Below, piece after piece: positions 1 through 8,128 of a DNA stretch of 64,000 bases. The translations under genes were made by a program, and so were the position numbers. The notes beneath the pieces are model-generated. The model was not told where the DNA came from and searched no databases. It was given only the letters and a program-made list of their open reading frames with translations. How positions within the stretch are numbered: the first letter of the stretch is position 1; each line of letters opens with the position of its first letter. The DNA is from Treponema denticola (GTDB lineage: Bacteria > Spirochaetota > Spirochaetia > Treponematales > Treponemataceae), in assembly GCF_024400535.1 (NCBI RefSeq), contig NZ_CP038800.1, forward strand, positions 2,294,001 to 2,358,000, written 5' to 3'.

Positions 1-224
1 TCTTCACTTATAAGCGATGCTTTTATAGAACGTATTTCGTTTATATCAAATTGCATTTCTTTTAACACGGAAGTATGTGGATTAAATTTTCCGTTTATAA
101 TGCCGAACCTCATAAAATCTTTATATCCCGACCGGTTAAATCTGCGTAATTCATTTGTAAAAAAAGCAATAACTGCAAAAGCCAAACAAAACCATGCAAG
201 TGCCAAAATAATATTTTTTTTCAT
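1..224 (-). CDS. Hypothetical membrane-anchored protein, 3' end outside window
   Basis: About 74 N-terminal residues are visible; the rest lies beyond the left edge. Residues 4-22 form one hydrophobic segment followed by charged residues, so it is a signal anchor or uncleaved signal peptide. Its ATG overlaps the stop of the upstream HAAS-domain gene by four bases (ATGA), which implies translational coupling and membership of the PadR operon. No family recognised. The start is supported by the purine-rich GAGGAAA just upstream, inside the preceding gene. Confidence 0.6.
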   Translation of the reverse strand, partial: MKKNIILALAWFCLAFAVIAFFTNELRRFNRSGYKDFMRFGIINGKFNPHTSVLKEMQFDINEIRSIKASLISE

Positions 225-889
225 TTGCTTTCCTCATCTTTATAATTAGACCAAATAATAAGCAATTTTACGCCTTGCCAAACAGCTACGGCGGCAATAA
301 AAATAAGCCATGAAATATGCCATGCGTGTGTGTAAAAACTTACCGCCAAATAAACGAGCGGAACTAATGTCCAATAAAATTTTTCAAGCGATGTTAAAAA
401 ATAGTTTTTATTAGTCCCGTAATTATCATACGAAAATACTTTTTCTTCTTTTTTGAAATAAGATTGAACTTCACTTGGAGTACTCATATTTGCGTAAATT
501 AAAATGGAGGTTGCAACAGCCGCCATAGAAAGCAGCAGCACAACACCAATATTGTCATAATGAAATGTTGACAGAAAAATAAGCACGGCAGGCGAAAGAA
601 TATACAGTGCTACGGCAATTGAGGTAAGAAAGCCCTTCCGTTTGCGTTCTTTATCGATTTTTTCGGTAATCTCTTTATTCGGTAAAACCGTTTTAATAAG
701 TTCATCGACATCTCCAAGTCCTGCAATAGCAAACCCGTAAGCCTCATGTTCGGATTTGCCTTCTGCGAGCAATGCTTCAAACCTATCATTTAAGTTTGCC
801 AAAATTTCATTCCGCAGCTCAATAGCTTTGCGGCTTTGAGGGACTCCTTCAAAAAGAAGCCCTACATAGTTTTTAATTTTTTCGTTCAT
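221..889 (-). CDS. HAAS/DUF1700-like domain membrane protein
   Basis: The first ~70 residues are a compact helical domain (RNEILANLNDRFEALLAEGK, then GLGDVDELI) matching the HAAS / permease-prefix domain. In known families this domain is encoded next to PadR regulators and occurs in membrane proteins. After a basic linker there are four hydrophobic segments, around residues 88-107, 115-133, 168-186 and 192-212. It lies 24 nt downstream of the PadR gene and overlaps the next gene by four bases. Its role is probably sensing or transport at the membrane under PadR control; the substrate is unknown. The domain call is by recognition of pattern, not by a search. Confidence 0.75.
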   Translation of the reverse strand: MNEKIKNYVGLLFEGVPQSRKAIELRNEILANLNDRFEALLAEGKSEHEAYGFAIAGLGDVDELIKTVLPNKEITEKIDKERKRKGFLTSIAVALYILSPAVLIFLSTFHYDNIGVVLLLSMAAVATSILIYANMSTPSEVQSYFKKEEKVFSYDNYGTNKNYFLTSLEKFYWTLVPLVYLAVSFYTHAWHISWLIFIAAVAVWQGVKLLIIWSNYKDEESK

Positions 890-913
890 TTTCTTCTCCT
901 ATCCATATAATCC

Positions 914-1240
914 CTATAATTCAAGTAAACCGGAAATAGCAGCGGAAAATTCTTCCCAATCGTTTACATTTTCACGGTACAACTTTTTCCCCGTTTTTGT
1001 GATTGAATAATACCGCCTTCGGGCACCCGTATCGCCATCACCCCAATAGGAAGTTAAAAGTCCTGCCGCTTCCAACCGTCTAAAGGCAGTGTACAATGTT
1101 GCTTCGGTAAGTTGAAATAAGGATGAACTCTTTTGATGAATTTGTTTATTTATTTCATAACCGTAACTGTCCTTAGAATACAGCCGGCCTAAAATAAGCG
1201 TATCGGTAAGTCCGCGTAATATCTCCTGCTTGTTTAACAT
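914..1240 (-). CDS. PadR family transcriptional regulator
   Basis: The 108-residue protein is the size of the short PadR subfamily 2. The winged-helix signature is clear: LILGRLYSKDSYGYEI, then TEATLYTAFRRLEAAGLL and the wing GARRRYYSITKTGKKLY. PadR proteins are dimeric repressors that often control the membrane-protein operon they head. Here PadR is first in the operon with the HAAS protein and a second membrane protein. A perfect inverted repeat lies immediately before its start codon, so autorepression is likely. The inducer is unknown. Confidence 0.92.
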   Translation of the reverse strand: MLNKQEILRGLTDTLILGRLYSKDSYGYEINKQIHQKSSSLFQLTEATLYTAFRRLEAAGLLTSYWGDGDTGARRRYYSITKTGKKLYRENVNDWEEFSAAISGLLEL

Positions 1241-1242
1241 AA

Positions 1243-1263
1243 GTATATTATAATATAATATAC
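1243..1263 (-). promoter_or_regulatory. Palindromic operator candidate for PadR operon
   Basis: Two perfect 10-nt arms, GTATATTATA and TATAATATAC, surround a single central base. The element ends two bases before the PadR ATG (1240 on the minus strand) and contains TATAAT-like sequence, so a bound dimer would block promoter and ribosome access. The arms are AT-only apart from the terminal G/C, so some palindromicity could be chance, but a perfect 21-nt palindrome at this place is notable. Confidence 0.55.
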
Positions 1264-1307
1264 ATAACCTGTCAAGGTATCTAAAGCAAATTAGGCAATA
1301 AGAATTT

Positions 1308-2240
1308 TTATATCAGTTTTTTCCTTTTAAACCAGCAAAGTCCTAAAACAACGATGGCAATACTCAGTATTATAACCGTAATATAGCCGTACTTCCATGA
1401 AAGTTCGGGCATGTGGGTAAAGTTCATACCGTACCAGCCCGCTACAAGAGTCAGAGGAAGAAAGATTGTAGTTACTACCGTAAAGATTTTCATAATCTTA
1501 TTTAGGTGCAGGTCCAGCTGAGCTTGATAGGATTCCCGTAGCTGATTTGAATACTCCCGTAAAATACGGATATTTGCTCCATAACGCTCTACCCTTTTGG
1601 AAAGCAGGTTTATGATTGTCAATTCTTCTTCGGTAAAAATTTCGTTTTCGTTTTCGGCCAGCTCCTGGCAAAAATCTTCCAACTGATCATAATAGCTAAA
1701 GAGGGTTAAAAGCTCATTGTTGATATTTGAAAGCTCCGATTCAAAGTTACTGTCTTCTTCTATTTTTTCCCAAACCCTCATTTCCAGTTCCGATATTTTT
1801 TTTCTAAAACGGTAATAGACGCCGGCATGGGACTTGATAAGCTCTTTAAAAAAACGGTTAAGAATACGCGGAATGTTTCTTTCACGAACTATAGTTTGCT
1901 GTAAGGCAGCTTCAAAAGCTTTTTGAGCGGAGTAATCCTTGTCGATAATTTCTATGGCCAAAAAAAGATTTTTTGATATATAAAGCCCTATCGTATCGCG
2001 GTCTTTAAAAATGTTTTCCATTTCGACTATATTTATAACGCCGAAACTGTAGTCTTCCCAAACACCCAGGGTATTTTGTTGGGAAAAATCGCTGCATTGC
2101 TCGATAAAAAGAGGATCAAGGCCTAAAAGCCCTTGAAGCTCGATGAGTTCTTTAAATTTTATATAGCCCGCAACAGGTCCCGTTATTTTTTCGGTCCGAG
2201 GATCAATCGGCGTCAATTCTGCATCTAATTTTACAAACAT
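1308..2240 (-). CDS. corA: CorA-family Mg2+/Co2+ transporter
   Basis: The 310-residue protein has the CorA layout: an acidic cytoplasmic alpha/beta domain, a long helical stalk (about residues 140-250) and two C-terminal membrane helices. The signature YGMN, which forms the selectivity loop after TM1, is present in WYGMNFTHMPELSWKYGY, and the tail is basic (FKRKKLI). CorA forms a pentameric inner-membrane channel for divalent cations. It stands alone between the PadR operon and cca, with short gaps. No Mg-responsive leader was recognised. Confidence 0.93.
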   Translation of the reverse strand: MFVKLDAELTPIDPRTEKITGPVAGYIKFKELIELQGLLGLDPLFIEQCSDFSQQNTLGVWEDYSFGVINIVEMENIFKDRDTIGLYISKNLFLAIEIIDKDYSAQKAFEAALQQTIVRERNIPRILNRFFKELIKSHAGVYYRFRKKISELEMRVWEKIEEDSNFESELSNINNELLTLFSYYDQLEDFCQELAENENEIFTEEELTIINLLSKRVERYGANIRILREYSNQLRESYQAQLDLHLNKIMKIFTVVTTIFLPLTLVAGWYGMNFTHMPELSWKYGYITVIILSIAIVVLGLCWFKRKKLI

Positions 2241-2278
2241 ATCTTAGCTTATCATATTTTTTATATTATATCAATAAT

Positions 2279-3625
2279 TTAACTTAAATTGGAATTTATT
2301 GCAGCCGCAATTTTTAAAAGTTGGGCTTTGGTATTTTGTGAAGGGTCTTCAAGAACGGCTTCAAATAGCTTTTGTAAGATTATGCCGAGCTTAGGGCCTG
2401 CAGGAATTCCGATTTCCATCAGCTCTCTGCCGCCGACGGCCAGATCTTTTAAACTCAGGGCAGAATCTTCGGCTATGACTTTTTCAAGCCTTTTTTTAAA
2501 GGCCGCCAAATTGCTTAAATTGGGAGCCTGTCCCGTCATGCCGAAACCGTCGGCCCTTCTTAAATCGAAGAGATTCGGAATATTTTCTACTCCGGCTCTG
2601 ACTATAAAGCGGCGGATGGCAGCATCGCTCCAATCCTCCGTATAATGAAACATGTGAAGCCCCACCAGATGAGAAACCTCTTCAATTTCCTTGTTCGGGA
2701 ATTTTAAACGCTGCATTATCTTTTTGGTAAGTTTTTCCGAAACTGCCTCATGCTTATAAAATGTATAATCGCCGTATTCATTTTTTTCTCTGGTACTTAC
2801 CTTTCCTATATCGTGGAAAAGAGCAGCCAATCGCACAATCAAATTATCTTGAGGAGCGGCATCGCAGCTTAAAAAGCTGTGGTCAAGCACATCGAAGGAG
2901 TGCATTCCTTTTTGCTCAACCCCGCGGCAATCCGAAAGCTCGGGCAAAAAGACTTTTAAAAGCCCCGTATCCTCCAAGATCCTTAAAGAAATTATAGGAT
3001 GCTCACTTAAAAGCATTTTAACGAATTCGTCCCGAAACCTTTCTATCGAAACTTTTTTGCAAACTTCAATACTTAAAGGAATCGCTTTTAAGGTTTCTTC
3101 TTCTATCTTAAAGCCCAGCTGTGAAGCAAAGCGGATTGCTCTGATAGGCCTCAAGCTGTCTTCCCCAAAGCGGTCAAGGGGAGAGCCGACGGTTTTAATG
3201 GTTTTTGATTTTATTGATTTTACGCCCTCAAATGGGTCAATAATGGAGCCGTCCTTCAAAGAAACTGCTATTGCATTCATAGTGAAGTCTCTGCGGCTCA
3301 AATCTTCTTCTATTGAACGGACATAGTTAATGCTCTGAGGCCTCCTTCCGTCGGAATAATCGGCCTCACAGCGAAAGGTGGTACATTCTATTTTTTCGCC
3401 CTTGTAAAGAATAGTAACCGTACCGTGGGCTATCCCCGTGGGAATCGTCTTACGGAAAAGGGCTTGAACTTCCTTGGGTTCGGCATCCGTAGCTATATCG
3501 TAATCCTTGCACGGCTTTCCTAAAAACCAGTCCCGCACAGCTCCGCCCACAAGGTAGGCCGAAAAACCGGCATTGAAAAAAACGGAAGCAATTTCACTCA
3601 TTTTTTTTGAAACAGGATAGCGCAT
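2279..3625 (-). CDS. cca: CCA tRNA nucleotidyltransferase with HD domain
   Basis: The class II nucleotidyltransferase head is clear: LVGGAVRDWFLG near residue 25 and the metal-binding CKDYDIATDAEP shortly after, then RRDFTMNAIA and the RFGEDSLRPIRAIRFASQLG head/neck motif. A C-terminal HD domain (LAALFHDIGK around residue 268) follows, as in CCA enzymes with phosphohydrolase activity. It adds or repairs the 3'-CCA of tRNAs. The tRNA-Lys in this window has no encoded CCA, consistent with a need for this enzyme. Length 448 residues is normal for the HD type. Confidence 0.93.
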   Translation of the reverse strand: MRYPVSKKMSEIASVFFNAGFSAYLVGGAVRDWFLGKPCKDYDIATDAEPKEVQALFRKTIPTGIAHGTVTILYKGEKIECTTFRCEADYSDGRRPQSINYVRSIEEDLSRRDFTMNAIAVSLKDGSIIDPFEGVKSIKSKTIKTVGSPLDRFGEDSLRPIRAIRFASQLGFKIEEETLKAIPLSIEVCKKVSIERFRDEFVKMLLSEHPIISLRILEDTGLLKVFLPELSDCRGVEQKGMHSFDVLDHSFLSCDAAPQDNLIVRLAALFHDIGKVSTREKNEYGDYTFYKHEAVSEKLTKKIMQRLKFPNKEIEEVSHLVGLHMFHYTEDWSDAAIRRFIVRAGVENIPNLFDLRRADGFGMTGQAPNLSNLAAFKKRLEKVIAEDSALSLKDLAVGGRELMEIGIPAGPKLGIILQKLFEAVLEDPSQNTKAQLLKIAAAINSNLS

Positions 3626-3676
3626 AGGGGTAAAGTTTACACAAAAATTTAGAACCTGTCTATAGGCTTTTTTAAG

Positions 3677-3778
3677 CTACAGAGCTTCTATTTTTATCGG
3701 CTCAAGCCTATACCTTCAGCTATTTTATCAATATCAAGGCTAAGTCTTTTAAAAGACGCAGCCACTTCCACTTTTGCT
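3677..3778 (-). pseudogene. Fossil C-terminal tail of an Rpn-family nuclease
   Basis: Read on the minus strand, about 27 codons give AKVEVAASFKRLSLDIDKIA followed by EGIGLS. After a one-base frame slip comes IKIEAL and a stop. This aligns with the tail of the Rpn copy at 54241 (KAIETAKAFKQFGFDIAKIA, EGTGLT, IKEVEAL). In-frame stops lie just upstream, so only a decayed tail remains. The rest of the 3626-4104 gap holds no recognisable gene; a 38-codon minus-strand reading frame near 3886-4002 has no family match. Confidence 0.65.
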
Positions 3779-4104
3779 TGTTGTTAATATCTTTACCTTT
3801 ACGCTTGTATCTCCACCGAATAAATTCAGCCTTGCGGTTTTTAGATCGAGAAAAATAAGTATTATAAGCTTTGATTAGAAATATTTTACTTAATAGAAAA
3901 ATTGAGGGAGGTGGATAAACTTAGGATAACATTTTTTACTGCATTACAAGCCCAGATAAGAGAACGAGAAAATTGTAAATCGCCAGAAAATTTCGTTATC
4001 ATGGTTTAGTTATAGCATAAAATATAGAAAAACTCAAGGTATAGGAATATACATACACAGAATCGGCTCTTGGCTTTTTTTTAAAAATTTGTTAAATTTA
4101 TACA

Positions 4105-4953
4105 ATGAGTATAAATCTTGAACAAATACAAACCTTTTTTAAGGAAACTTTTACCATTACCGCCCTCATGTCGATCTTATCCTTTTTAGGAGTAATTTTA
4201 ATTATATATATTTTTTTTAAAATTATAATTAAATCTGTCAGAAAATTTACGGAAAACAAGGTAAGTCCTGCGGTTCAAAACCTTATAACAAAGATTCTCC
4301 AATACACCTGTCTCGCAGTTATTCTTCTTACCATCTTCAAGAAAATAGGCATAAACATAAGTACATTTATCGGAGCAGCCGGTATTGCCGGTGTCGCAAT
4401 AGGCTTTGCAGCTCAAACTTCGATATCAAACATAATTTCAGGTTTCTTTGTCCTTGCTGAAAAAGCCTTTAAGGTCGGCGACAGGATTCAGCTTGGAGAC
4501 ATAGCAGGCAATGTGGAATCAATCGATTTTATGGCCATTCGTGTAAAAACTATTGAAGGAAACATAGTCCGGATTCCGAACGAAGCAGTCATAAAGGGTA
4601 ACCTGATCAACTATTCAAGCCTGCCTATAAGAAGAATTGAAACAAAGGTAAGTATAGCATACGGCAGCGATATGGAAAAAGTCGAATCGGTATTTATGCA
4701 AATTCCCGAAAGAGTTCCTCAAATTCTAAAAGATCCGAAACCCTTCATTATATGGTCTGCCTATGCGGATTCCGGTATCGAAATAGCTTTCTATGCTTGG
4801 GGATTAAATGAAGACTTTCTTATAATAAAAAACTCGGTATTTAAACTTATAGCAGAGCTATTTGAAGAAGCCGAAATAAATATTCCGTTTCCACAGATGG
4901 ATGTTTATATCAAATCAGGAAAATCGAATCAAACTGCATCAGAAATAAAATAG
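4105..4953 (+). CDS. mscS: MscS family small-conductance mechanosensitive channel
   Basis: Three N-terminal membrane helices are visible (about residues 17-42, 60-80 and 88-115). The pore helix TM3 is Gly/Ala-rich, GAAGIAGVAIGFAAQTSISN, the hallmark of MscS. The beta domain follows with FKVGDRIQLGDIAGNVESI and VRIPNEAVI, and the length (282 aa) matches E. coli MscS (286). It releases osmolytes on hypo-osmotic shock from the inner membrane as a heptamer. It is transcribed alone; no convincing Shine-Dalgarno is seen. Confidence 0.93.
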   Translation: MSINLEQIQTFFKETFTITALMSILSFLGVILIIYIFFKIIIKSVRKFTENKVSPAVQNLITKILQYTCLAVILLTIFKKIGINISTFIGAAGIAGVAIGFAAQTSISNIISGFFVLAEKAFKVGDRIQLGDIAGNVESIDFMAIRVKTIEGNIVRIPNEAVIKGNLINYSSLPIRRIETKVSIAYGSDMEKVESVFMQIPERVPQILKDPKPFIIWSAYADSGIEIAFYAWGLNEDFLIIKNSVFKLIAELFEEAEINIPFPQMDVYIKSGKSNQTASEIK

Positions 4954-5017
4954 TTCGGCTTTTTCATATTTAGTATAAAGAAAAGAAATTGATTCCAAAA
5001 TAAGAATCTAATTTCAA

Positions 5018-6496
5018 TTACCTCCGCTCTGTATATTGAAGATTCTTAATTACATCACATAACTCCTTACCGCTTGAACTAAGACGGCCGTTACTGTTAA
5101 TCAAATTAATAGAATTATTTTCAGTCATCAATTCAGGAAAGAATTTTTTATATTGTCCCGCTTCATATAAAAATCCGGGATCAAAATCAGCCGGTTTTGC
5201 TTCGGGAGCTCCGCCATAATATCTTACTATAAAATTTTTAGAGATTTTTTTTGTTTCATTGCTAAAATAACGCAGTTCAGTTTTTCTCCATGTTCTAATA
5301 TCGTATAACACAAAATCGTTTTGAGCATAAACTGTAACAAGCTGACTTTGTTCCGTTACCGTACCTGTATATACAATTCCATTTATAGTATTTGACACAT
5401 CTTTGTTTACAGTATTTACAGGCCCATATGTTTCTTTAACCTTTCCATAGTTTTCGTAAGGCATAAGCACCAAATCAGCATCTCTGATATCTATAAAGTT
5501 AAAAATAGAATTTGTTCCGCCTTTGATAAAATTTACTTTAATAATTTCAGGCCCCGAATTTGAAGAAGCAAATTCGGAATTTATTGCCCGCCGTATTCTA
5601 TCTACATCATTATAATTATCACCCGGCAGTACAATAGTTAGTCTGAGTATAAGTCTTTGGTCTACCTCTGCAAGTTCTTTTGAAGCTATACCTGGAATTA
5701 TCTTTTCTGCTTTTTGAAAATAGGCTTTTGCATGGCGGAAGGCCGTATAATTGTTAAGCCTCAGATTATAGCTACCCTCTTCTATATAAAGATAAGCAGC
5801 TTTTTCTTTTGCAAGACGGCTTTTTTCCAAAGCTCCTTTATGCCCGGCAATCCATGAATTTGCAAGCATATAGTATTCGGATGCTTGAAGAAGATTATCG
5901 GGCTTATTTGTATAAGCAAGAGCCTCTGCAGCATTATAAGCCGTATCCGCACCCAGTAAATTTATCTCATCATCCATATGGCGGGAGTACTTTTTTGCAC
6001 GCTTTAAATTTGCCAATGCTTTAGAAATATTTTTAGGATCGTTTCCCGGCATTTGTACAATACGCAAGGCTTCATTATAAAGGGCTTCCGTTGCCCTTGT
6101 ATAAGAAATGTCCTTCAGCTCGCTGTAATCTCTAGCTTCAAAAACAGCGATTTCTTTCTTTCCACGTAAACCTTCGGGATACATTCTTTGAAGAGTAGTA
6201 ACACGGCTATAAAGCAGCATCCAATCGGAAATATTATCTGCAATATCTGCATAATATATGTCATCTCTTTCCGCCTTACTGATCATATCCATAATAGAGC
6301 GTTCAGCCTTAGCGGACTCGGTTTTATAGACCTTTATGTAGGCATCCGATACATTGCCGGCAATAAGAAGATCTGCAGCGGATACAGCTCTTTGAACGGG
6401 AGTTGAACCGCGGACATACATACTAGCACAGCCTGTCAACAAAGCAAACAGACTCACCAAAATTAAAAATAAAGAAAATAGTTTAGTAGTTTTCAT
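5018..6496 (-). CDS. Hypothetical lipoprotein, helical repeat N-half
   Basis: The N-terminus has a hydrophobic signal and the lipobox LLTGC with Cys23, so a lipid-anchored envelope protein is expected. Residues ~35-270 are Ala/Leu/Tyr-rich helices, with repeated patterns such as ATEALYNEALRI and AYNAAEALAYTNKPDNLLQA that resemble TPR-like repeats. The C-terminal ~200 residues look alpha/beta. I do not recognise the family. It is monocistronic and convergent with mscS; the divergent VapBC operon begins about 60 bases from its start. Confidence 0.75.
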   Translation of the reverse strand: MKTTKLFSLFLILVSLFALLTGCASMYVRGSTPVQRAVSAADLLIAGNVSDAYIKVYKTESAKAERSIMDMISKAERDDIYYADIADNISDWMLLYSRVTTLQRMYPEGLRGKKEIAVFEARDYSELKDISYTRATEALYNEALRIVQMPGNDPKNISKALANLKRAKKYSRHMDDEINLLGADTAYNAAEALAYTNKPDNLLQASEYYMLANSWIAGHKGALEKSRLAKEKAAYLYIEEGSYNLRLNNYTAFRHAKAYFQKAEKIIPGIASKELAEVDQRLILRLTIVLPGDNYNDVDRIRRAINSEFASSNSGPEIIKVNFIKGGTNSIFNFIDIRDADLVLMPYENYGKVKETYGPVNTVNKDVSNTINGIVYTGTVTEQSQLVTVYAQNDFVLYDIRTWRKTELRYFSNETKKISKNFIVRYYGGAPEAKPADFDPGFLYEAGQYKKFFPELMTENNSINLINSNGRLSSSGKELCDVIKNLQYTERR

Positions 6497-6550
6497 ATAT
6501 ACATTATAGTAAAAAAATGAGGATTAGTATACTACCGTTGAAAAATATGA

Positions 6551-6556
6551 TATAAT
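6551..6556 (+). promoter_or_regulatory. Extended -10 of the VapBC operon
   Basis: TATAAT is preceded by TG at 6548-6549 (extended -10, TGnTATAAT). Transcription would begin near 6563, after an upstream in-frame ATG at 6559. This decides for the ATG at 6577, which has a strong AAGGGGGAG Shine-Dalgarno. Confidence 0.6.
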
Positions 6557-6576
6557 GAATGGATAAGGGGGAGAAC

Positions 6577-6804
6577 ATGAGTTATAGCACATTAGAAAAA
6601 GAATTGAAAACGCTGCCGGAAGAATATCTTGAATCTGTGGCGGAATATATTGAACTATTAAAGTATAAGATTTCCTTTTTAAATCAAAATCACCTTTCAA
6701 AAAAAACTCCTATTATAGGACTTGCAGAGGGAAAATTTCCAATACCTGATGACATAAACGCATATGATGACGAAATAATTGATATGTTCGGAGAATCCAT
6801 ATGA
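6577..6804 (+). CDS. Type II antitoxin, VapB-like partner of PIN toxin
   Basis: This small acidic protein (75 residues from the chosen ATG) starts with a DUF2281-like helical segment (LEKELKTLPEEYLESVAEYI) and ends in a flexible acidic tail (DDINAYDDEIIDMFGESI), the usual toxin-wrapping part. The ATG at 6577 is preferred over that at 6559 because of the strong Shine-Dalgarno and the -10 position. Its stop overlaps the toxin start by four bases, the standard coupled antitoxin-toxin order. Confidence 0.8.
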   Translation: MSYSTLEKELKTLPEEYLESVAEYIELLKYKISFLNQNHLSKKTPIIGLAEGKFPIPDDINAYDDEIIDMFGESI

Positions 6805-7208
6805 AAGTCTTATTGGATACACATATTTTAATATGGCTGCATCGGAATGATGAAAAACTTTCTCAAAAAGCTAGAAAAATTATACTCAATCCTCAAAATG
6901 AGATTTTTTACAGCGCAATAAATATTTGGGAAGCTCAACTTAAATATTTAAAACACCCTGACTCTTTTCAGTTTTCGGGGGAACATTTGGATAAGCTAAG
7001 CCTTAAAGCGAATTTATCTTGCCTGTATATAAAACCAAGTCATGTGATTGCACTTGGAACACTTACTTATTCTAAAAATGCACCAAAATTGCACAATGAT
7101 CCTTTTGATCGCATGTTAATTTGCCAAGCAGAAGTAGAAAATATGTTTCTCATGACTCATGATTCATTGATCCCATATTATAATGAAGATTTTATCATAC
7201 CCGTGTAA
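6801..7208 (+). CDS. vapC: PIN-domain toxin, VapC family
   Basis: PIN ribonuclease fold: Asp6 in VLLDTH, Glu44 in NIWEAQ, Asp100 and Asp103 in HNDPFDR, and a final Asp near residue 121 (MTHDS). Together these make the acidic metal site. The 135-residue length and HNDPFDRMLICQA motif point to the COG3744 branch. VapC toxins cleave tRNA or rRNA and are neutralised by the upstream antitoxin. ATGA overlap couples the two genes. All catalytic residues are present, so it looks active. Confidence 0.92.
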   Translation: MKVLLDTHILIWLHRNDEKLSQKARKIILNPQNEIFYSAINIWEAQLKYLKHPDSFQFSGEHLDKLSLKANLSCLYIKPSHVIALGTLTYSKNAPKLHNDPFDRMLICQAEVENMFLMTHDSLIPYYNEDFIIPV

Positions 7209-7291
7209 TTCATAATTTGTAAATAAAAAAAACTATATATAAATCTCAAATAAAATCTATAAAAGAATTTAGAAAATTTTAATTGTAACCA

Positions 7292-7320
7292 TTGACATTA
7301 CATCTAAAAAAGCTTATATT
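7292..7320 (+). promoter_or_regulatory. Promoter TTGACA-17-TATATT
   Basis: TTGACA at 7292-7297 and TATATT at 7315-7320 are separated by 17 bases, near the sigma-70 ideal. The -10 lies in the left arm of the large palindrome, so repressor binding would occlude it. It drives the YwnB-like gene. Confidence 0.65.
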
Positions 7321-7354
7321 ATAGATGTAACAATAATAGTTACATCTATAATAT
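7316..7354 (+). promoter_or_regulatory. Large palindromic operator upstream of YwnB-like gene
   Basis: Two perfect 16-nt arms (7316-7331, ATATTATAGATGTAAC, and its complement at 7339-7354) flank a 7-nt spacer. A third half-site, TTACATCTA, lies at 7299-7307 beside the -35. The downstream Rrf2 regulator is the most plausible ligand (inference). Confidence 0.65.
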
Positions 7355-7373
7355 TAAAACATTGGAGGTTCTA

Positions 7374-8009
7374 ATGAAAAAGATTGCAATTATTGGAGCA
7401 AATGGAAAACAAGGTCATTGTCTTACAAATGAAGCTGTAATGCGGGGCTTCGATGTAACAGCCATCATCCGTCAGCCTTGTGCTAAAAATGAAAAGGTAA
7501 AGGTTCTACAAAAAGATTTATTTGATCTAAAACCTGAAGATTTGGCAGGTTTTGATGCGGTTATCGATGCCTTTGGAGCATGGACACCTGAAACCTTTGA
7601 CCGGCACATCACTTCGTTAAGGCATTTATGTGATTGCCTAAAAAATACTAAAATCCGGCTTTTAATAGTCGGAGGAGCGGGTTGCCTTTATACAGATAAG
7701 GAGCATAAAACAATCTTACTTAATGCTCCTAATTTCCCTGAAGAATTCCGTCCTCTAGCACAGGCAGAAACGAATGCATTTCTTGAATTAAAGGAAAGAA
7801 AAGATGTTTTGTGGACTTATTTATCACCGCCCTTAGATTTTAAACCAGAAGGTAAACGTACCGGAAAATATAAACTTGCAGGTAAAGATCTCCCATTCAA
7901 CTCGAATGGAGAGAGCACAATAAGCTATGCCGATTACGCCATCGCTATGATTGATGAAGTAGAAAATGGAAAATTCATTCAAGATAATTTTTCGGTTGTA
8001 AGTTTATAA
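7374..8009 (+). CDS. NAD(P)-binding NmrA/YwnB-like oxidoreductase
   Basis: N-terminal Rossmann motif IAIIGANGKQGHCL (GxxGxxG) marks the atypical SDR/NmrA family. The protein (211 aa) ends without a typical catalytic YxxxK, like YwnB-type NAD(P)H-binding proteins. It is followed by an Rrf2 regulator, the same pair as ywnB/ywnA in Bacillus. A TTG in frame at 7362 is rejected because GGAGG at 7364-7368 is correctly spaced for the ATG at 7374. The substrate is unknown; YwnA-type regulators are linked to redox or disulfide stress. Confidence 0.82.
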   Translation: MKKIAIIGANGKQGHCLTNEAVMRGFDVTAIIRQPCAKNEKVKVLQKDLFDLKPEDLAGFDAVIDAFGAWTPETFDRHITSLRHLCDCLKNTKIRLLIVGGAGCLYTDKEHKTILLNAPNFPEEFRPLAQAETNAFLELKERKDVLWTYLSPPLDFKPEGKRTGKYKLAGKDLPFNSNGESTISYADYAIAMIDEVENGKFIQDNFSVVSL

Positions 8010-8073
8010 AATAACGATTCAATAGCCGTCCTATTGTGAGTACCTAAAAACATCAATTTTTAGAAATGACCTA

Positions 8074-8102
8074 TTGTATCTTATATAGTTTTAGTATAAA
8101 AT
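8074..8102 (+). promoter_or_regulatory. Promoter TTGTAT-17-TAAAAT for Rrf2 gene
   Basis: TTGTAT at 8074-8079 and TAAAAT at 8097-8102 with a 17-base spacer precede the Rrf2 ATG at 8129. The gene therefore probably has its own promoter, in addition to any readthrough. Confidence 0.45.
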
Positions 8103-8128
8103 GAAAAGATATTCGGTTAGGACGGCTT

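Noticed and set aside
3886-4002. 38-codon minus-strand frame in the cca-mscS gap.
   Set aside because: No ribosome site and no recognisable family; left as non-coding.
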